From positions 17,195,118 to 17,259,117 of the forward strand of contig NC_062977.1 in assembly GCF_023078275.1 (NCBI RefSeq): a stretch of DNA of 64,000 bases, read 5' to 3'. Under the pieces are notes generated by a model. That model made no database searches. It was not told the origin of the DNA and saw only the letters and a list, made by a program, of their open reading frames with translations. The first letter of the stretch is position 1, and each line of letters begins with the position of its first letter. The stretch comes from Leguminivora glycinivorella. Its lineage: Eukaryota; Arthropoda; Insecta; Lepidoptera; Tortricidae. A program made the position numbers and the translations under genes. This document shows positions 1 to 12,000 of the stretch, piece after piece.

Positions 1-2574
1 TTCCAAAATGCTGTTCTATTCATTAAATATCATAACATCACGATCCTATTTATTCTAAATTAAGCACAAATATTCAACGAAGATTTTTTCCCAGGGGGTG
101 GAATATCTCCGCCTAAATTTTGCACACAATAACCGAGAACCTGATTATAAGAAAGCCTTCGAGAGTTTTGGGATGATGCCAGATAGCGAGCAAGGAGACA
201 AAAAGCGAAATGGGTCCGCCATATTTCCGTGACGTCGGATGATGAGTTAGCAACGGCTATCTATGCGGGTAGCGATCGCTGAAACGAGTTTTCGAGGAGA
301 CTTTTTAATCTTTTCCATATTTTGTGGTAGGAGCAGATTGCGGGCTTTCAGGTCCGGTTTTATTCATAGAAGAGGGGTCGGCGGGGAAATAAAAGGGCTG
401 AGTAAGTCCGCAACTTCGCCGCCACCTAGCCGTCCTTCACTCCCGATTGGCTCAATACATTCAACCTTAAACTGGGGCTTTCCTTCATTCAATGCAAGCC
501 ACGATCGAACACTGTGTTCCACGGTAGTATATCAGGCGATTCTATGTATATAAACAGGGCATTCTAGTCCACAGTTTAACGACTTGACTGTTTTGAAGTG
601 ATTAATGATGGCAGTTTCAGCAAATGGTCCCGCATAATAGTTTAAATGGAGTCGACTACTAATAACGTAGACTACATTTTTTTATGAAAGTACGACAGTG
701 TGTACCTAGTAACGGTGTACGTGTAGATATTTTAGCCAAAAAACTAACCTAAATTCAAAAAAATCCATATATCAATCAGGTATTTCGCGTAGATATAATT
801 AAGTAGTTTTAAATAAACCCTTGTTAAAATTTTAAGAAGGTATCTTTTATCAAATGACTTTGCATACCAACTTCCGTTTCATTATGCGTTATTGTAACTA
901 TTGTTAGTATAAATATCCGACCATCATTATATAACATCGTCAACGTCAATGCAAGAAAATAAATGAACAATACAACCCTTCAACGATCCATATCTTAATC
1001 TCGCTAATCCTGATAGATCGCAATAGGTATTGTCTTTAACATTGTGTATCTAGCGTCTGAAAACAAAACAATCGCGTGTCGAGCGGTACCGAGGTCCGGA
1101 CCGCGGGATGTGACCCGGCCATGTAATTCCATACGTTGTCAGAGTATTCGTGTGCCAAATTCTTTACATAACTGGCGTATAGCGAGCTCTAGTTACCTAA
1201 AGAAAATGCGCTAACGCAGATCCTTCTTTTATTGGTCGGTGCAAGCTTTCAGTTCGCTCGTTGCCGGTGGGAGGTAGGAACGGCGCCGCTGAGCTGCGAT
1301 CGATCGGGCCCGTGACGTCACCGCCTTAGCCTTCGCGCTCCCGTCTCCGGGGACGAATCAGCGTCCACTAACACGCTTAGTCCAACAGTTTAACCGACTA
1401 TTACACAACTATCATATCTTTAGGGTAATCGACGTTCTGCTGAATCAATAAAATGTTAGTGGGTTATTTGCGATGCGCGCTATTCGTTTCTATTTGGATT
1501 TGTCATTTCTTCTAAAACCCTAGAGTATTACCGATTCTTCTGCTCCCATAAAGAACCATGCTTGACTACATTTCATGAGAAAACTAAGCACCTATTTAAT
1601 ATTTCATATCAGTCATATAGGAAGGTAAACTTGTATTTAACTAAACTTGCAAGAAAAAACAGTTGATCAAATTGTATCATACAGAAACAAATTAAGTGTT
1701 TAAAAACATCCATATGTAAAAGAATTTAAGTTACTGACTTTTCCTAAACTGCAATTGTATCCAAATTAAATAAAATGCTGGTAATCATCATCGTATAGAT
1801 TAATCTTAGAAAACAACCCGAATAAGCAGAAGTTGTGTTTTCAAGTGTGACCCAAAACAGTAAATTTATTCTACGCTACGTTTTTCTATTCTACTTATAT
1901 GTTTTTCTGGCGGGCTACATACATTTAGCGCGACTTGAAGCGTGGTCTCTTGCGCGATGTATAAAAATGTATATATTTTCTACTTTTTGAATCGATACAT
2001 ATATCAACAAAACCATTCAAATCAAAACAGACGAACAACGCGCCTACAGAGGCCAATAACAGAAATCTAATTTCGCCGGTGCAGCTAAACGGAATAGGAA
2101 CCATTAACTTACCCAATTTCACGGAGCCAATACACAGCGCGATCGATATTTTCAATCTGAGCTATTACTACTGAATTTAGGGATTGCAAATATTGCAATC
2201 CAATCCGGTGGATCCGGCGACTCGGCCGGATCTGGTATTCTTAGGAAGTAATCCGGTGACTGAAAATTAAATGTGCGGTGAAAAAATAAATTCACTTAAG
2301 GTTTTACTGTGAGTTTTTGACTATTTCGAATAAAACTTACTCTAAAGCGTATACATCACGAAAACTGTGTGTATTTTTTGGTTCAAGTAAGCATTAAATA
2401 ATGTATTTTTAAAGTATCAAAAACTAATGGTTGAAGCTTTTAACACAACACTTTACACGTTTTAAATGACGTAAAAGCAACGGCCTAATAAATGTTTTAG
2501 ATTGTAAAAGTTCGTTTCTGTAGTGATATTGAAATTAGGTATAATGTGCCACCTTTTACCGCGATTTTTTATAT
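1..2574. other. Non-coding stretch, no gene recognised
   Basis: No reading frame here resembles a protein and none is flanked by convincing splice sites. The DNA is AT-rich except for a GC-rich island near 1.1-1.37 kb, listed separately. Because the first recognised RGS exon begins at an acceptor at 8974, this stretch could be intron or 5' flank of that gene. A TGACGTC half-palindrome also occurs near 230. Confidence 0.6.
1085..1375. promoter_or_regulatory. GC-rich, CRE-containing candidate promoter
   Basis: This is a GC-rich island in AT-rich DNA. It contains a perfect cAMP-response palindrome TGACGTCA at about 1313-1320, a TCAGTT initiator-like hexamer near 1249, and several CpG-rich motifs. 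The insect DPE match about 28 bases past the initiator is poor, and there is no TATA box. It lies about 7.7 kb upstream of the first recognised RGS exon on the same strand, so it could be the promoter or first exon of that gene. That is inference; no coding first exon with a matching donor was found. Confidence 0.3.
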
Positions 2575-2576
2575 TA

Positions 2577-3426
2577 CAGTGGAAACTGTATATGTGGAAT
2601 CGCAAGGGACCGGCTGTTTAGTTTCGCTTATCCAGGTTTTCCATTTATCCAGTTTTCCACTTAACCAGGTTCAAATAAAACGTTTTCTCACTTATAGAGG
2701 CTCTCACTAATAGAGGTTGTCGATGCTAGTAATGTCGCTTATAGAGGTCACGTATATGGTCAAATAAATATGTATCTTTTGTTTAATATGCATGTAGATA
2801 TAAATGAACAAAAAATAGGTATGTGATCCTGACTTCAAAAGCAATACTGTAAATAATCCACAATACTGTTATACAAAAACAATATCTTTCCTTTGTTATA
2901 AAGTAACTTATATTTAAACAAAATCACTCCTAATATTTATTTATGCAAGAGAAACCAGTATGGTTAAATAAATCAATATATCGATTGTACTTTAATGAAA
3001 AAATCCGATTTTTTTTAATTTATCCTGAAGAGATAAACACTTGATTGTGTGTTTAGGCATTGCTTAATCTAACAGCACGGCACCGCACCGCAGCTAAAAC
3101 CAAACTGAACGAAGTGTAATCTCATACAAAATATATAGTTAAAACAAATCATAATGTTAACGAAACAAACTACCTTCCTTATGGCGACTTATTAAAAATA
3201 CAAATTTAATAACGCCAAGCTTTTCCACTCATAGAGGTTTCGGAGAAGACTACTTCCAGTTGCAGAGGTAAAAATAAGAAATTTCCGAAAAAATGGATTC
3301 CGCTTATAGAGGTCCCAAAATTCCACTTGTAGAGGTAATTCATTGCTAAGGGACTGGGAGCGAGAACTTGGGTCCACTTAAAGAGGTTTTCCACTTACCC
3401 AGGTTCCACTTATCCAGTTTCCAATG
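2577..3426. mobile_element. Non-autonomous pogo/Tigger-like DNA transposon
   Basis: The terminal 12 bases (CAGTGGAAACTG on the left, the reverse complement of CATTGGAAACTG on the right) form inverted repeats with one mismatch, flanked by TA on both sides. This fits Tc1/mariner-pogo elements. Both ends hold arrays of a degenerate motif, CCACTTATAGAGGTT or CTTATCCAGGTT, about three copies at 2620-2670, three at 2685-2750 and seven at 3220-3415. These resemble internal copies of the terminal repeat and may bind transposase. There is no transposase frame; the short minus-strand frames at 3192-3394 are translations of the motif array. Confidence 0.7.
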
Positions 3427-3554
3427 TATATTTTTTTAAATAGGTCAACATAATATATCTTAAAAAGGTCCTCATATCTTAAAACACGCAAAAAAACAAG
3501 AAAATTCTGTAATTTAAATCTTTTAATATCGCTATAGAAAGCCGACTCCGCTCT

Positions 3555-3710
3555 GGGTGGCTAGCCGAATGGCACAATCGCTCACGAAACGCTCACGAAA
3601 CGAAGCGCTAGTAGATATCTATCTCTATCGCGCTTGCGTATTGGCGCGACAGAGCCAGCAGCGTATCGCTTTCGTTTGGCGTCGGAGAAATGCCATTCGG
3701 CTACGTGGCC
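3555..3710. mobile_element. MITE family A, copy 1
   Basis: An element of about 155 bp with terminal inverted repeats built on GGCTAGCCGAATGGCA and TGCCATTCGGCTA. It is nearly identical to 45594-45750; diverged relatives are at 31013-31158, 58729-58826 and the right edge of the window. The internal sequence holds a repeated CTCACGAAACG. Open frames in it are not genes. Confidence 0.7.
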
Positions 3711-4276
3711 TGGCCGGACCCAAAATTTAAAACCGATCAGTTTCGAATTCCTACCGATCTTCACCATTGTGCGGTGGATCTTGACCGTGACGATCGATCT
3801 GCATGGGGTAGTCGGTAGACTCGGTAGTGACCCTGCGCCCTGCCTGCTAAGCTGATGATCCTGGGTTTGAATCCCGATAAGGGCATTGTGTGCATTAGGC
3901 TAATTCCGAATGACAGAAATGCTCTGGTAATTCCGTAAGGGGAATCTTGATATGATGGAAATAATGGTGATTTTTGTACGACTTTCGAAATTAGACGACT
4001 TTCGGAATTACCCTAATGCACCTTAATTTATTTGTTTACAGATATTTGTTCCTGTCATGGATATTTTCTATGTATAAGTATTTTCTACGTGTCGTCACGT
4101 ATAATACAAGCTTTGCTTAGTTTGGGGCTAGATTGATCTGTGTAAGGTCTCCCCTTAAAGAACAGAAATATCTGTCATTTGAATCTTTAGATATCGCTAT
4201 AGAAAGCCGATCCGGTTTGGCCGGATTAAAAAGCAATATAGCGAATAAATAACCTAACTACAAAATTAAAATTTTG

Positions 4277-4422
4277 AAAAAACCCCCGACCGCGACATAG
4301 TGGACCGATTTTCATGAAACATGGCTAAGAACACTCCCGACTAACTCAGCTTCCAGACAAAAAAACTAAATCAAAATCGGTTCATCCGTTCGAGAGCTAC
4401 GATGCCACAGACAGACACACAC

Positions 4423-4488
<66 letters not shown>

Positions 4489-4557
4489 TGACAGACATAC
4501 ACACAGACAGACACGTCAAACTTATAACACCCCTTCGTTTTTGCGTCGGGGGTTAAA
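4277..4557. mobile_element. TIR element carrying a (CAGA)n microsatellite
   Basis: It starts AACCCCCGACCGCGAC and ends GCGTCGGGGGTT, so the ends form an imperfect inverted repeat. The centre (about 4409-4516) is a long CAGA/ACAG tetranucleotide run. The 95-residue minus-strand frame with alternating Val-Cys-Leu-Ser is a microsatellite translation, not a gene. Confidence 0.6.
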
Positions 4558-5814
4558 AAGTAGTAGGTAGATTTAAGAAAATCTATTTGACACAATTCGT
4601 TGAATTTCAATTTCGTTTTTACAGTAAGATTGACATTATTCTTTGTTACACTTTCCATTGCTAAGTTTTATATGCGTCCTGTATTACTGTTAAACAGATC
4701 AAATATTTTGTCACGCAAACGAAGCATCAGTCAATAAAAAATTTATGTTCCTGAAACAAACTGGATCCGGCCGGATTCATCCAATATTGATTTCGGTTTC
4801 CAATCCCTACCGATTACATCTTCAATTCTTCACCGTTGCGGTGTGATCGAGTCTGGCATTAGTTGCATCGGCTTTGACTCGAGGAGGCTTGAGGCTCGAG
4901 GGCGCTGAGCGTGGATCTCGGCTCGGCTCGAGTGCACGTTGACCGTGACGATCATCCTGGCTGATGGTCATCCTGGGTTCGAAACCCGGTAAGGGCATTT
5001 ATTTATTTGATTAGTACAGATATTTGTTCTTGAGTCATGGATATTTTCTATGTATATATATAAATTATAATATGTACACGTAACCTATAAGGCAAGCTTT
5101 GGACCACAGACCAACCCCTATAGACATCTATTACAAGACGACTCGCGGTCGCCAGCCTTCCTAGTATTTGCACTGATATAAGCGCGGGCGCTCGCCGTGC
5201 CCGATCAGTATCGACCAAGTAACAGACCCGAAAGCAGCGCGTGTTTTTCGCACAAAAAAATTGGAAAAGGGTATTTTGATGCCTTAAAGATGTCCACCTG
5301 TAGTGTGAAATGGTGTGGAAAGGTAACAAAAAGCTCAAATTTAAAAACAGACGGCATTACATTCCACAAATAAGTCATATTTATAATTTATTCAGAGCCG
5401 GCATAGGTCAACTTACATTGGCCACTTACGCGTCAGTAGAGGGACAGTCATACTTCTGTCCCTTTTCATCTGGCGCGACTGCCCGCCGTCCTTGAAACGG
5501 CCAATCACAGCGCGCTTAACACATTCCCCGCCCGCTCCTCGCACCCCAAACACTGGTGACTCGTATCGCGAACCAAATATACAAGACTGCCACTCTATAG
5601 GAGGTTCTCTGTGCTTTGGACACATCTGTCATTTACATCTTTGATATCCCTATAAAACGGCCGGATCTGCTCCGGCCGGACCTAATCCGATTTCCAATCC
5701 CTACCGATTGCATCTTCACCGTTGCGGTGTAATCGAGACTGGCGTTAGCTGCATCGGCTTTGACTCGAGGAGGCTTGAGGCTCGAGGGCGCTGAGCGCGG
5801 CTCGAGTGCACGCT

Positions 5815-5965
5815 GACCGTGACGATCTATCTGGCGCAGTCGGTAGTGACTGCCTGCTAAGCTGATGGTCAACCTGGGTTCGAAACCCGGTAAGGGCATT
5901 TATTTGTTTGATGAATACAGATATTTGTTCTTGAGTCATGGATGTTTTCTATTGTATATAAGTGT
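5815..5965 (+). mobile_element. tRNA-derived SINE
   Basis: It has an A-box-like TGGCGCAGTCGG, a B box GGGTTCGAAACCC, and then GGTAAGGGCATTTATTTG and ATGAATACAGATATTTG. The same body occurs at 4930-5060, 22518-22774 and, reversed, at 38800-38978. It is a SINE and not a functional tRNA: the acceptor and anticodon arms are not complete. Confidence 0.7.
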
Positions 5966-6578
5966 ACTGTCCTCCTTTGATATATTATATCAAAGGGAGG
6001 AGTTCTGTAATAAATAAAACAACTATTTCTCTGTACGGCATTATCCGACCTCACACACTTGACCGGTGCCATGTTGACAGCAACTGAGTGTTGCCAGCAC
6101 ACCGCCATTTATTGGAATACCACAATAAGTATGTATTTATCTATATAAATTATAATATGTACATGTCATCTATACAGGCTTTGGACACATCTGTCATTTA
6201 CATCTTTGATATCCCTATAAAACTGCCGGATCCGCTCCGACCGGACGTAATCCGATTTCCAATCCCTACCGATTGCATCTTCACCGTTGCGGTGTGATCA
6301 AGTTTGGCGTTAGCTGCATCGGCTTTGACTCGAGGAGGCTTGAGGCTCGAGGGCGCTGAGCGCGGCCCTCGGCTCGGCTCGAGTGCACGTTGACCTAAAA
6401 GGACATAAATGACGTCACTACATTCAAAAGCTGTCGCCTTGAACGTTGGATCGCTTGTGCTTTCGATTTATTTTTAACTCGAGAAGTTAAGTCGCGTTTT
6501 ATTTTGTAACTTTGGCGAGACTCTAGAATATCGACTCTAGAGTTGTTTAACTGAAAAATTACTACGTTTATCTACATA

Positions 6579-6828
6579 CTAGTTTTTGCCCGCGGCTTCG
6601 CTCGCGTTAAATTCGAAAATTTCGGAATGCTCCAATTGCTCCATACAAACTTCCACCCCCCCCCATTTTAGGGAAATGACTTAGAAAAGTGGCCTTTGTC
6701 ACTCTCCATCCCGTCAACTATCTCCACTTAAAAAGTCCCGTGACGTGAATTCGTCGCTCCGTTTTGCCGAAGGACGGACAAACCAACAGACACACACACA
6801 CTTTCCCATTTATAATAATTAGTATGGA
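6579..6828 (-). mobile_element. Short non-autonomous Helitron (family H1)
   Basis: Read on the minus strand it starts TCCATACTAAT, ends in CTAG, and is flanked by A and T, the Helitron signature. A GC-rich hairpin (GAAGCCGCGGGC) lies just before the CTAG end. It carries the GTGTGTGTCTG and AAAACGGAGCGACG blocks shared with copies at 7315, 48785 and 60711. Confidence 0.65.
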
Positions 6829-7314
6829 TATAGTATATATAGTATATAGTATATGATGGATAAGTAGGAAGGGTAAATCACACTAGGTATTCCATAAATT
6901 AATACCCACCTAAATACTATTTTTTTTTTGACGGGAAATATGTATCGTAACGTCCTACTTAAAATATGTACATAGTCAGAAAACGTATCTCTATAAGGCA
7001 GAATTTCTTAAACATTGCTTTTACATTTAAATAATTCCACGGCACGCTGCAGAGGCTCGTCAAAATTTTTAGGAAAATAACTAACCTATTGAGGAGGTAC
7101 TCAATAGGTTATTTAGAAACAGTACGTGGATTTTTTAGAGAAATCCGAAACATCGTCAAATCTCCAATCTTAAGAAACCAGTCTCATAAGCAATCTCTTC
7201 CAGTTTACAACAATACAACATATTCGTAATTATTTGAATGTTGTGCTTGGTTGTTATAGAAATGTATATTTGTATCCAATTTACATTTTGTAACCTCGCC
7301 GTAATCCATACTAA

Positions 7315-7546
7315 TTGTATAAATGGGAAAGTGTGTGTGTCTGTTTGTTTGTCCGTCTTTCATGACAAAACGGAGCGACGAATTGACGTGATTTTTTAAT
7401 TGGAGATAGTTGAAGGGATGGAGAGTGACATAGGCTACTTTTTGTCTCTTTCTAACACTCCACTTCTCAAATAGGGGGTGAAAGTTTGTATAGAGCATTC
7501 CACAATTTTCGAATTAAACGCAAGCGAAGCTGCGCGAAAACGCTAG
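7315..7546 (+). mobile_element. Short non-autonomous Helitron (family H1)
   Basis: It starts TCCATACTAAT after an A and ends CTAG before a T. The internal sequence matches the 6579-6828 copy in reverse. The 97-residue minus-strand frame here is a shadow of the repeat. Confidence 0.65.
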
Positions 7547-8296
7547 TAATAAATAAATAAATAAATTTGCTTACAACTATGAATTGCAGAATCGCTTACT
7601 CATAATGATAAAAGCTTACGGAATCAGTTCCGTACAATTAGACGGATGTGCGTTTTCTGACGTACACGTCATGTTAAATATTGCTGTTACGCGAGCGAGC
7701 ACGCGTCGCGTGCGCCCCGTTGTTAGGCACATAATGTTTTAATAATGGTGGCGAAACGTGCACGTAATTTGACTACTTTTTAAATATAGGATTTTTATGT
7801 GATGGACGGATGATAAATGTTCATGTGTATAATGTTGGAGTACCTGATAGGAGGTTATTACTTTTCAAACAGAGGCTAGAGGTATTGAAAATCCGGATCG
7901 AAGGACCAAACCAGAACCAAAGCAACCTTGTCCACCATGGAAATATATAAATCCAAATTTTCCTTGAAGTACCTTATTGCATGAGAAAATAGTTCAAATC
8001 AGATGAAAAATCAAGTAGACTCTATTAGGCCTCAGGAAAACAAAACAATATTTAAGTATATGTGGAGACTTGGAGAGAGAGAACTATACTTGTACCTTCT
8101 TAGGTGTTTGGACAAGCTTTGCTAGCACATTGTGGAGAGCCTACCTATCTCGAACCATGTTCGGTTGCCCATGACATGACACTTGACGCACTTGTAAATT
8201 TGCACGTAAGTGTGAAAGGGAAGTGACAAGTCAAACCTGGTTCGCCGTAAGCCCTATACGAGTATGTATAAGCAAACCGCTTTGATGGAGCAATTC

Positions 8297-8438
8297 GTCA
8301 CTACTTTTAAAAAAACTTGTATCTTCGTCTGTCAATGAAAAGAAAATTGTAGTTAGTATGTATGGAATGCATATAGACTTACTGCGTTTTAACTTTGAGG
8401 AGCAGCGTGAGATACGAGATTTTTTCAAAGTAGTGACG
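8297..8438. mobile_element. MITE family B, copy 1
   Basis: It begins CACTACTTTTAAAAAAACTTG and ends TTTTTTCAAAGTAGTG, terminal inverted repeats of about 15 bp. Relatives are at 9242-9379 and 61112-61282. No coding capacity. Confidence 0.65.
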
Positions 8439-8502
8439 AATTCTTAAAAAGAGTTTAAAGTATATAGTACGAGTATGTATAGTAACATTAGCTTCCCTCC
8501 GT

Positions 8503-8880
8503 GACAACCTCCGCTCTCAATATAAGTATGATTTAAAACTGCCTCAAGTCAATAATAAAATCTTTGAAAAAGCACATACATCTCTGCATCGAGTTTTTAA
8601 TCAGCTGCCAGATGAATTAAAAATGTTAGAGGACTCCAAATTTATCCCTAGTTTAAAGAAATGGTTAATTAACAATGAATTTTATACCTTAAAAGACTTC
8701 TTTGAAAGATATGACTGATAATTATGATTCGCCATGACATGATTGCTAATAATGTATACCTAGTATAGTTTTTTAGCTTTAAGTGATAATTGTATAGCCG
8801 AATTGGGTCACCGTTGTAACCTACTAATGTAATGAATTAACACCTGTGTAACACGGTTGAACAATAAAGATCTATCTATC
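8503..8880 (+). pseudogene. 3' end of a CR1/jockey-type LINE
   Basis: The frame 8503-8718 encodes a typical reverse-transcriptase C-terminus: a run with FNQLPDELK, LKKWLINNEFY and DFF, ending in a stop at 8716. A 3' UTR of about 150 bp follows, then an (ATCT)n tail at 8866-8905. The 5' part is missing, as expected of a 5'-truncated LINE insertion. It sits less than 100 bp upstream of the first recognised RGS exon and is not part of that gene. Confidence 0.7.
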
Positions 8881-8973
8881 TATCTAGTATCTATCTATCT
8901 ATCTATAAGTTACTCTAAGATTTTGTGTGTATGTGGTAAATAAATATTAATTTGTACCCTTTTCTCATTTCAG

Positions 8974-9070
8974 ATGGAAAGTTTAATAAAAGAAATGCAA
9001 GATCCAGAAACGGGTGTCCCTGTTCGAAGTCAAAAACTCTTTCTCACCTACATTCCGTCTGCTTTTATGG
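8974..9070 (+). CDS. RGS7: RGS exon 1: start of DEP domain
   Basis: Acceptor CTCATTTCAG precedes ATG, and donor GTAAGA follows. It encodes MESLIKEMQDPETGVPVRSQ and so on, matching the human RGS7 stretch that begins MEDVIARMQD. It ends in phase 1. The intron after it (9.2 kb) is the longest in the gene. Confidence 0.85.
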
Positions 9071-12000
9071 GTAAGATTACCTCTTATCTCAATCCTAGTT
9101 AATAATAGACTTATTGTTATCTTCACGCAGCCAAAAGAACTTGTCTGCTGAAATATTATCGACTTCCTCAATTTTGGTGATATTTTTAGCATGGTAGCCC
9201 AATTTTGCTTCTAAAGCCTGACCAGACATATATTATATCGACACTACTTTGAAAAAAGCTTGTATCTTCTTCTGTAAATGAAGAGAAAAACGTATTAAGT
9301 ATGTATGGAATGCATATACACTTACTACGTTTTGTGTTTGAGGAGCAGTTTGAGATACGAAATTTTTTCAAAGTAGTTACGATATGTATATTGACTACAC
9401 GCCTTGTTGCGGAATTTCGTTTGAACTATTCTTCAGACTATACTAAACTGTCACCCCATTCCTACATCAGAATAACAGCGCCCTCCTGATAATAGTCATA
9501 TATTTCTGGCCAGGCTTTATACAGAGTGGGGCCTGTAACAAAGGCGAAGAATTGAACTCTAGGCTATTCTCCTTATACTGATCAACATTTGTTCGGCGAC
9601 TTTTAAAAATAACTTGTATTTTGATTTTAATCACCCTTGAAAGTTTTTTCTAAGAGGTAATGTATTGCGAATTCTGTTAAGTCTAAAGTGTGACAGACAA
9701 CGTCAATGACAACAATAATGGCGTAAATTTATTTTTAACAAGCAGAAACTAACGATTCTCAACATTTGTATATTAAAGGAAAAAAACTCCTTTCCTTTCC
9801 TTTTAAAGGAAAAAAACTTCTTTTTTCCTTTAATATAAAAATAATGGCGTACATTGAAGCTAATATTTATTTTGTATGAAAAATTAAAAATTTAAAGACT
9901 TCATAATTTTTAAAAGTCACTGAACAAATGTTGATCAGTATAAGGAGAATACCCTACAGCTCAATTCTTCGCCTTTGTTACAGGCCCCACTCTGTATAAC
10001 CTTTGATAAACTTTCCAGCTTGTTTGTGGGACCTTTTGCACGATATAATATTTGATGCCAGAGGACTGAACCAAAATGACAACTGTGGATAAAAACTGTT
10101 ATCGGAAAATTTTAAAAACCTGTGGATATTGTGTAACTTTTCGTAGACTCTCAATACATTTTTTTCTGTTCCTTGAGCACTTTGTCGATGTACGATTGTC
10201 ATCTTGGTTAGGCCCTCAACTGCTCTTAAATACATACATACATACAATCACACCTGTATCCCATAAAGGGGTAGGCAGAACACATGAAACTACTAAAGCT
10301 TAAATACAGGGCTATAATCGCGAACACCGAAGTTCGCAAAATGAGACATCTATCTCTAATTGCGCCGTAATTGAAGTACCCACTGATAAAATACCCACCC
10401 TTTATTCTACCATCGGACTCTTAGACGCACGGCCGGTTTCCATCCTTAGTGCGTTTTCACATTATCCGATCCGATATTGGATGTCGGAAGGATTTCAAAG
10501 ACAAAAATCAAAGATGGCGGCTTAAATGTATGGGATGTCGGTCCTACATCCGATATAGGATCGGATAATGTGAAAACGCACTTAATTGGTAGATATTCCG
10601 CGAATTCCCACGAAGCGCTTTGCTTCATCTTTTCTTATTCGCTTTCTATGAGTGGAATTCCTTGCCGGCGACTATATTTCCGAGCTCATATAACCCGGCA
10701 ACCTTCAAATCTAGGGTGAACAGGCAACTTCTGTGCGAACTCACTCCATCGTAGGCCACGTCTTTGCCTTTGGCTAGTCTGTGGCCAAGAGTAAGTCCAT
10801 TTATAATTTAAAAAAAAATATCCCCACACTTTGGCCACTTCGGTGTTCGCGAAACATGCATACATACATATTCCAATCCAAACACATTCAATTCAAATGT
10901 CAAGTGTGTGTCAAATCCTTTATTGCTATTGGGCTGGCGTAAGGACACCGCTCAAACCCTCTTGTGAGAGAAGCCTCACTCATGGTTACATACACAGGCT
11001 GGTGAAGTGATGATACTGATTATTATACCTAGATATTTTTCTGGCACGAACGAAGTGACACTAGTGACTTCCTTCCGACATTTTTTCATCGATAACTCAA
11101 CACAATATGTCAATGACAATATGTCATTAATTATTATAATCATGTCATTAATTATTATAATTATGTCATGAATTATTGCCGTGACACTGAATCTTGAGTA
11201 GTTTCATGTGCTCTGCCTACCCCGTTTAGGGAATATAGGCTTGAATTCGTGTGTATGACATTAATGTTTTATACAAATGTCACATGTTTGAAAATAAATG
11301 GCCAATAATAATAAAACGAATCATATTTTAATAGTTTACATAATTTCTTATTGATGTTTTTATTTCGTCAAACTTGACGTTCGTGCCAGAAAAATATCTA
11401 GGTATACTGATGATATTATATTTTCATCAAATCACCAGTTGTCTTAACTTCAAACTTCGGTAAATCCATTCTGCTATAAGGTTGATTATCTTTCAGATAT
11501 ATCTTTTATATAATCAACGCATACGATACGATTCAAGTTTGAAGTTGAGCTACACAGTTTATAATTAGTTCCAGAAACCAATTTATTTTTTAGTTGCTTA
11601 TATTGTAGGTATCACGAATTGGCATTTTTATCACTCAAAATTCAATACTATTCTCAAGGTTCATAAAAATTAGGGCTATCCTGAAAACGAGAAATATCAA
11701 TTTATTTCAATTACAATTTTATACCTTATTTTATTTTGCATTTTCAAAACCATTAAGGACAATGCTGCAATGCTAAAATACAAAGTTACATGTATACTAC
11801 TTGTTGTTCTTTTTTATTTGCTTCAATGTTATTTTACAAGATTTTGAAATGTAAACTTTATTTTGCATATAGCCAACGCGAAGAAAGAGGCTCTAGAAAT
11901 GTCTCAGAGTGCGCACTCAGGTACCCACCTAATTTATTTTACAAAATCTTTATTATATGTTGTCAAAAATTATCTACTGCACAGCAGTCTATTTCTGTTT

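Larger units (their letters stand above)
3427..6410. repeat. Composite array of partly duplicated repeats and SINE fragments
   Basis: A unit containing CTTTGACTCGAGGAGGCTTG and a following GAGGGCGCTGAGCG block recurs near 4870, 5760 and 6320. Each is preceded by CACCGTTGCGGTGT and, in two cases, by a shared block starting CATCTGTCATTTACATC (5627, 6188). Degenerate forms occur at about 3500 and 4160. tRNA-derived SINE pieces with a GGTTCGAA-type B box follow at 3785-3900, 4930-5060 and 5815-5960. The pattern suggests segmental duplication of a composite element. No gene is supported in this stretch. Confidence 0.6.

Noticed and set aside
263..553. 96-codon frame near the left edge
   Set aside because: No domain, no splice context, and codon use typical of non-coding DNA.
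4371..4658. 95-codon frame rich in Cys/Val/Ser
   Set aside because: It is the translation of a CAGA microsatellite inside a TIR repeat.
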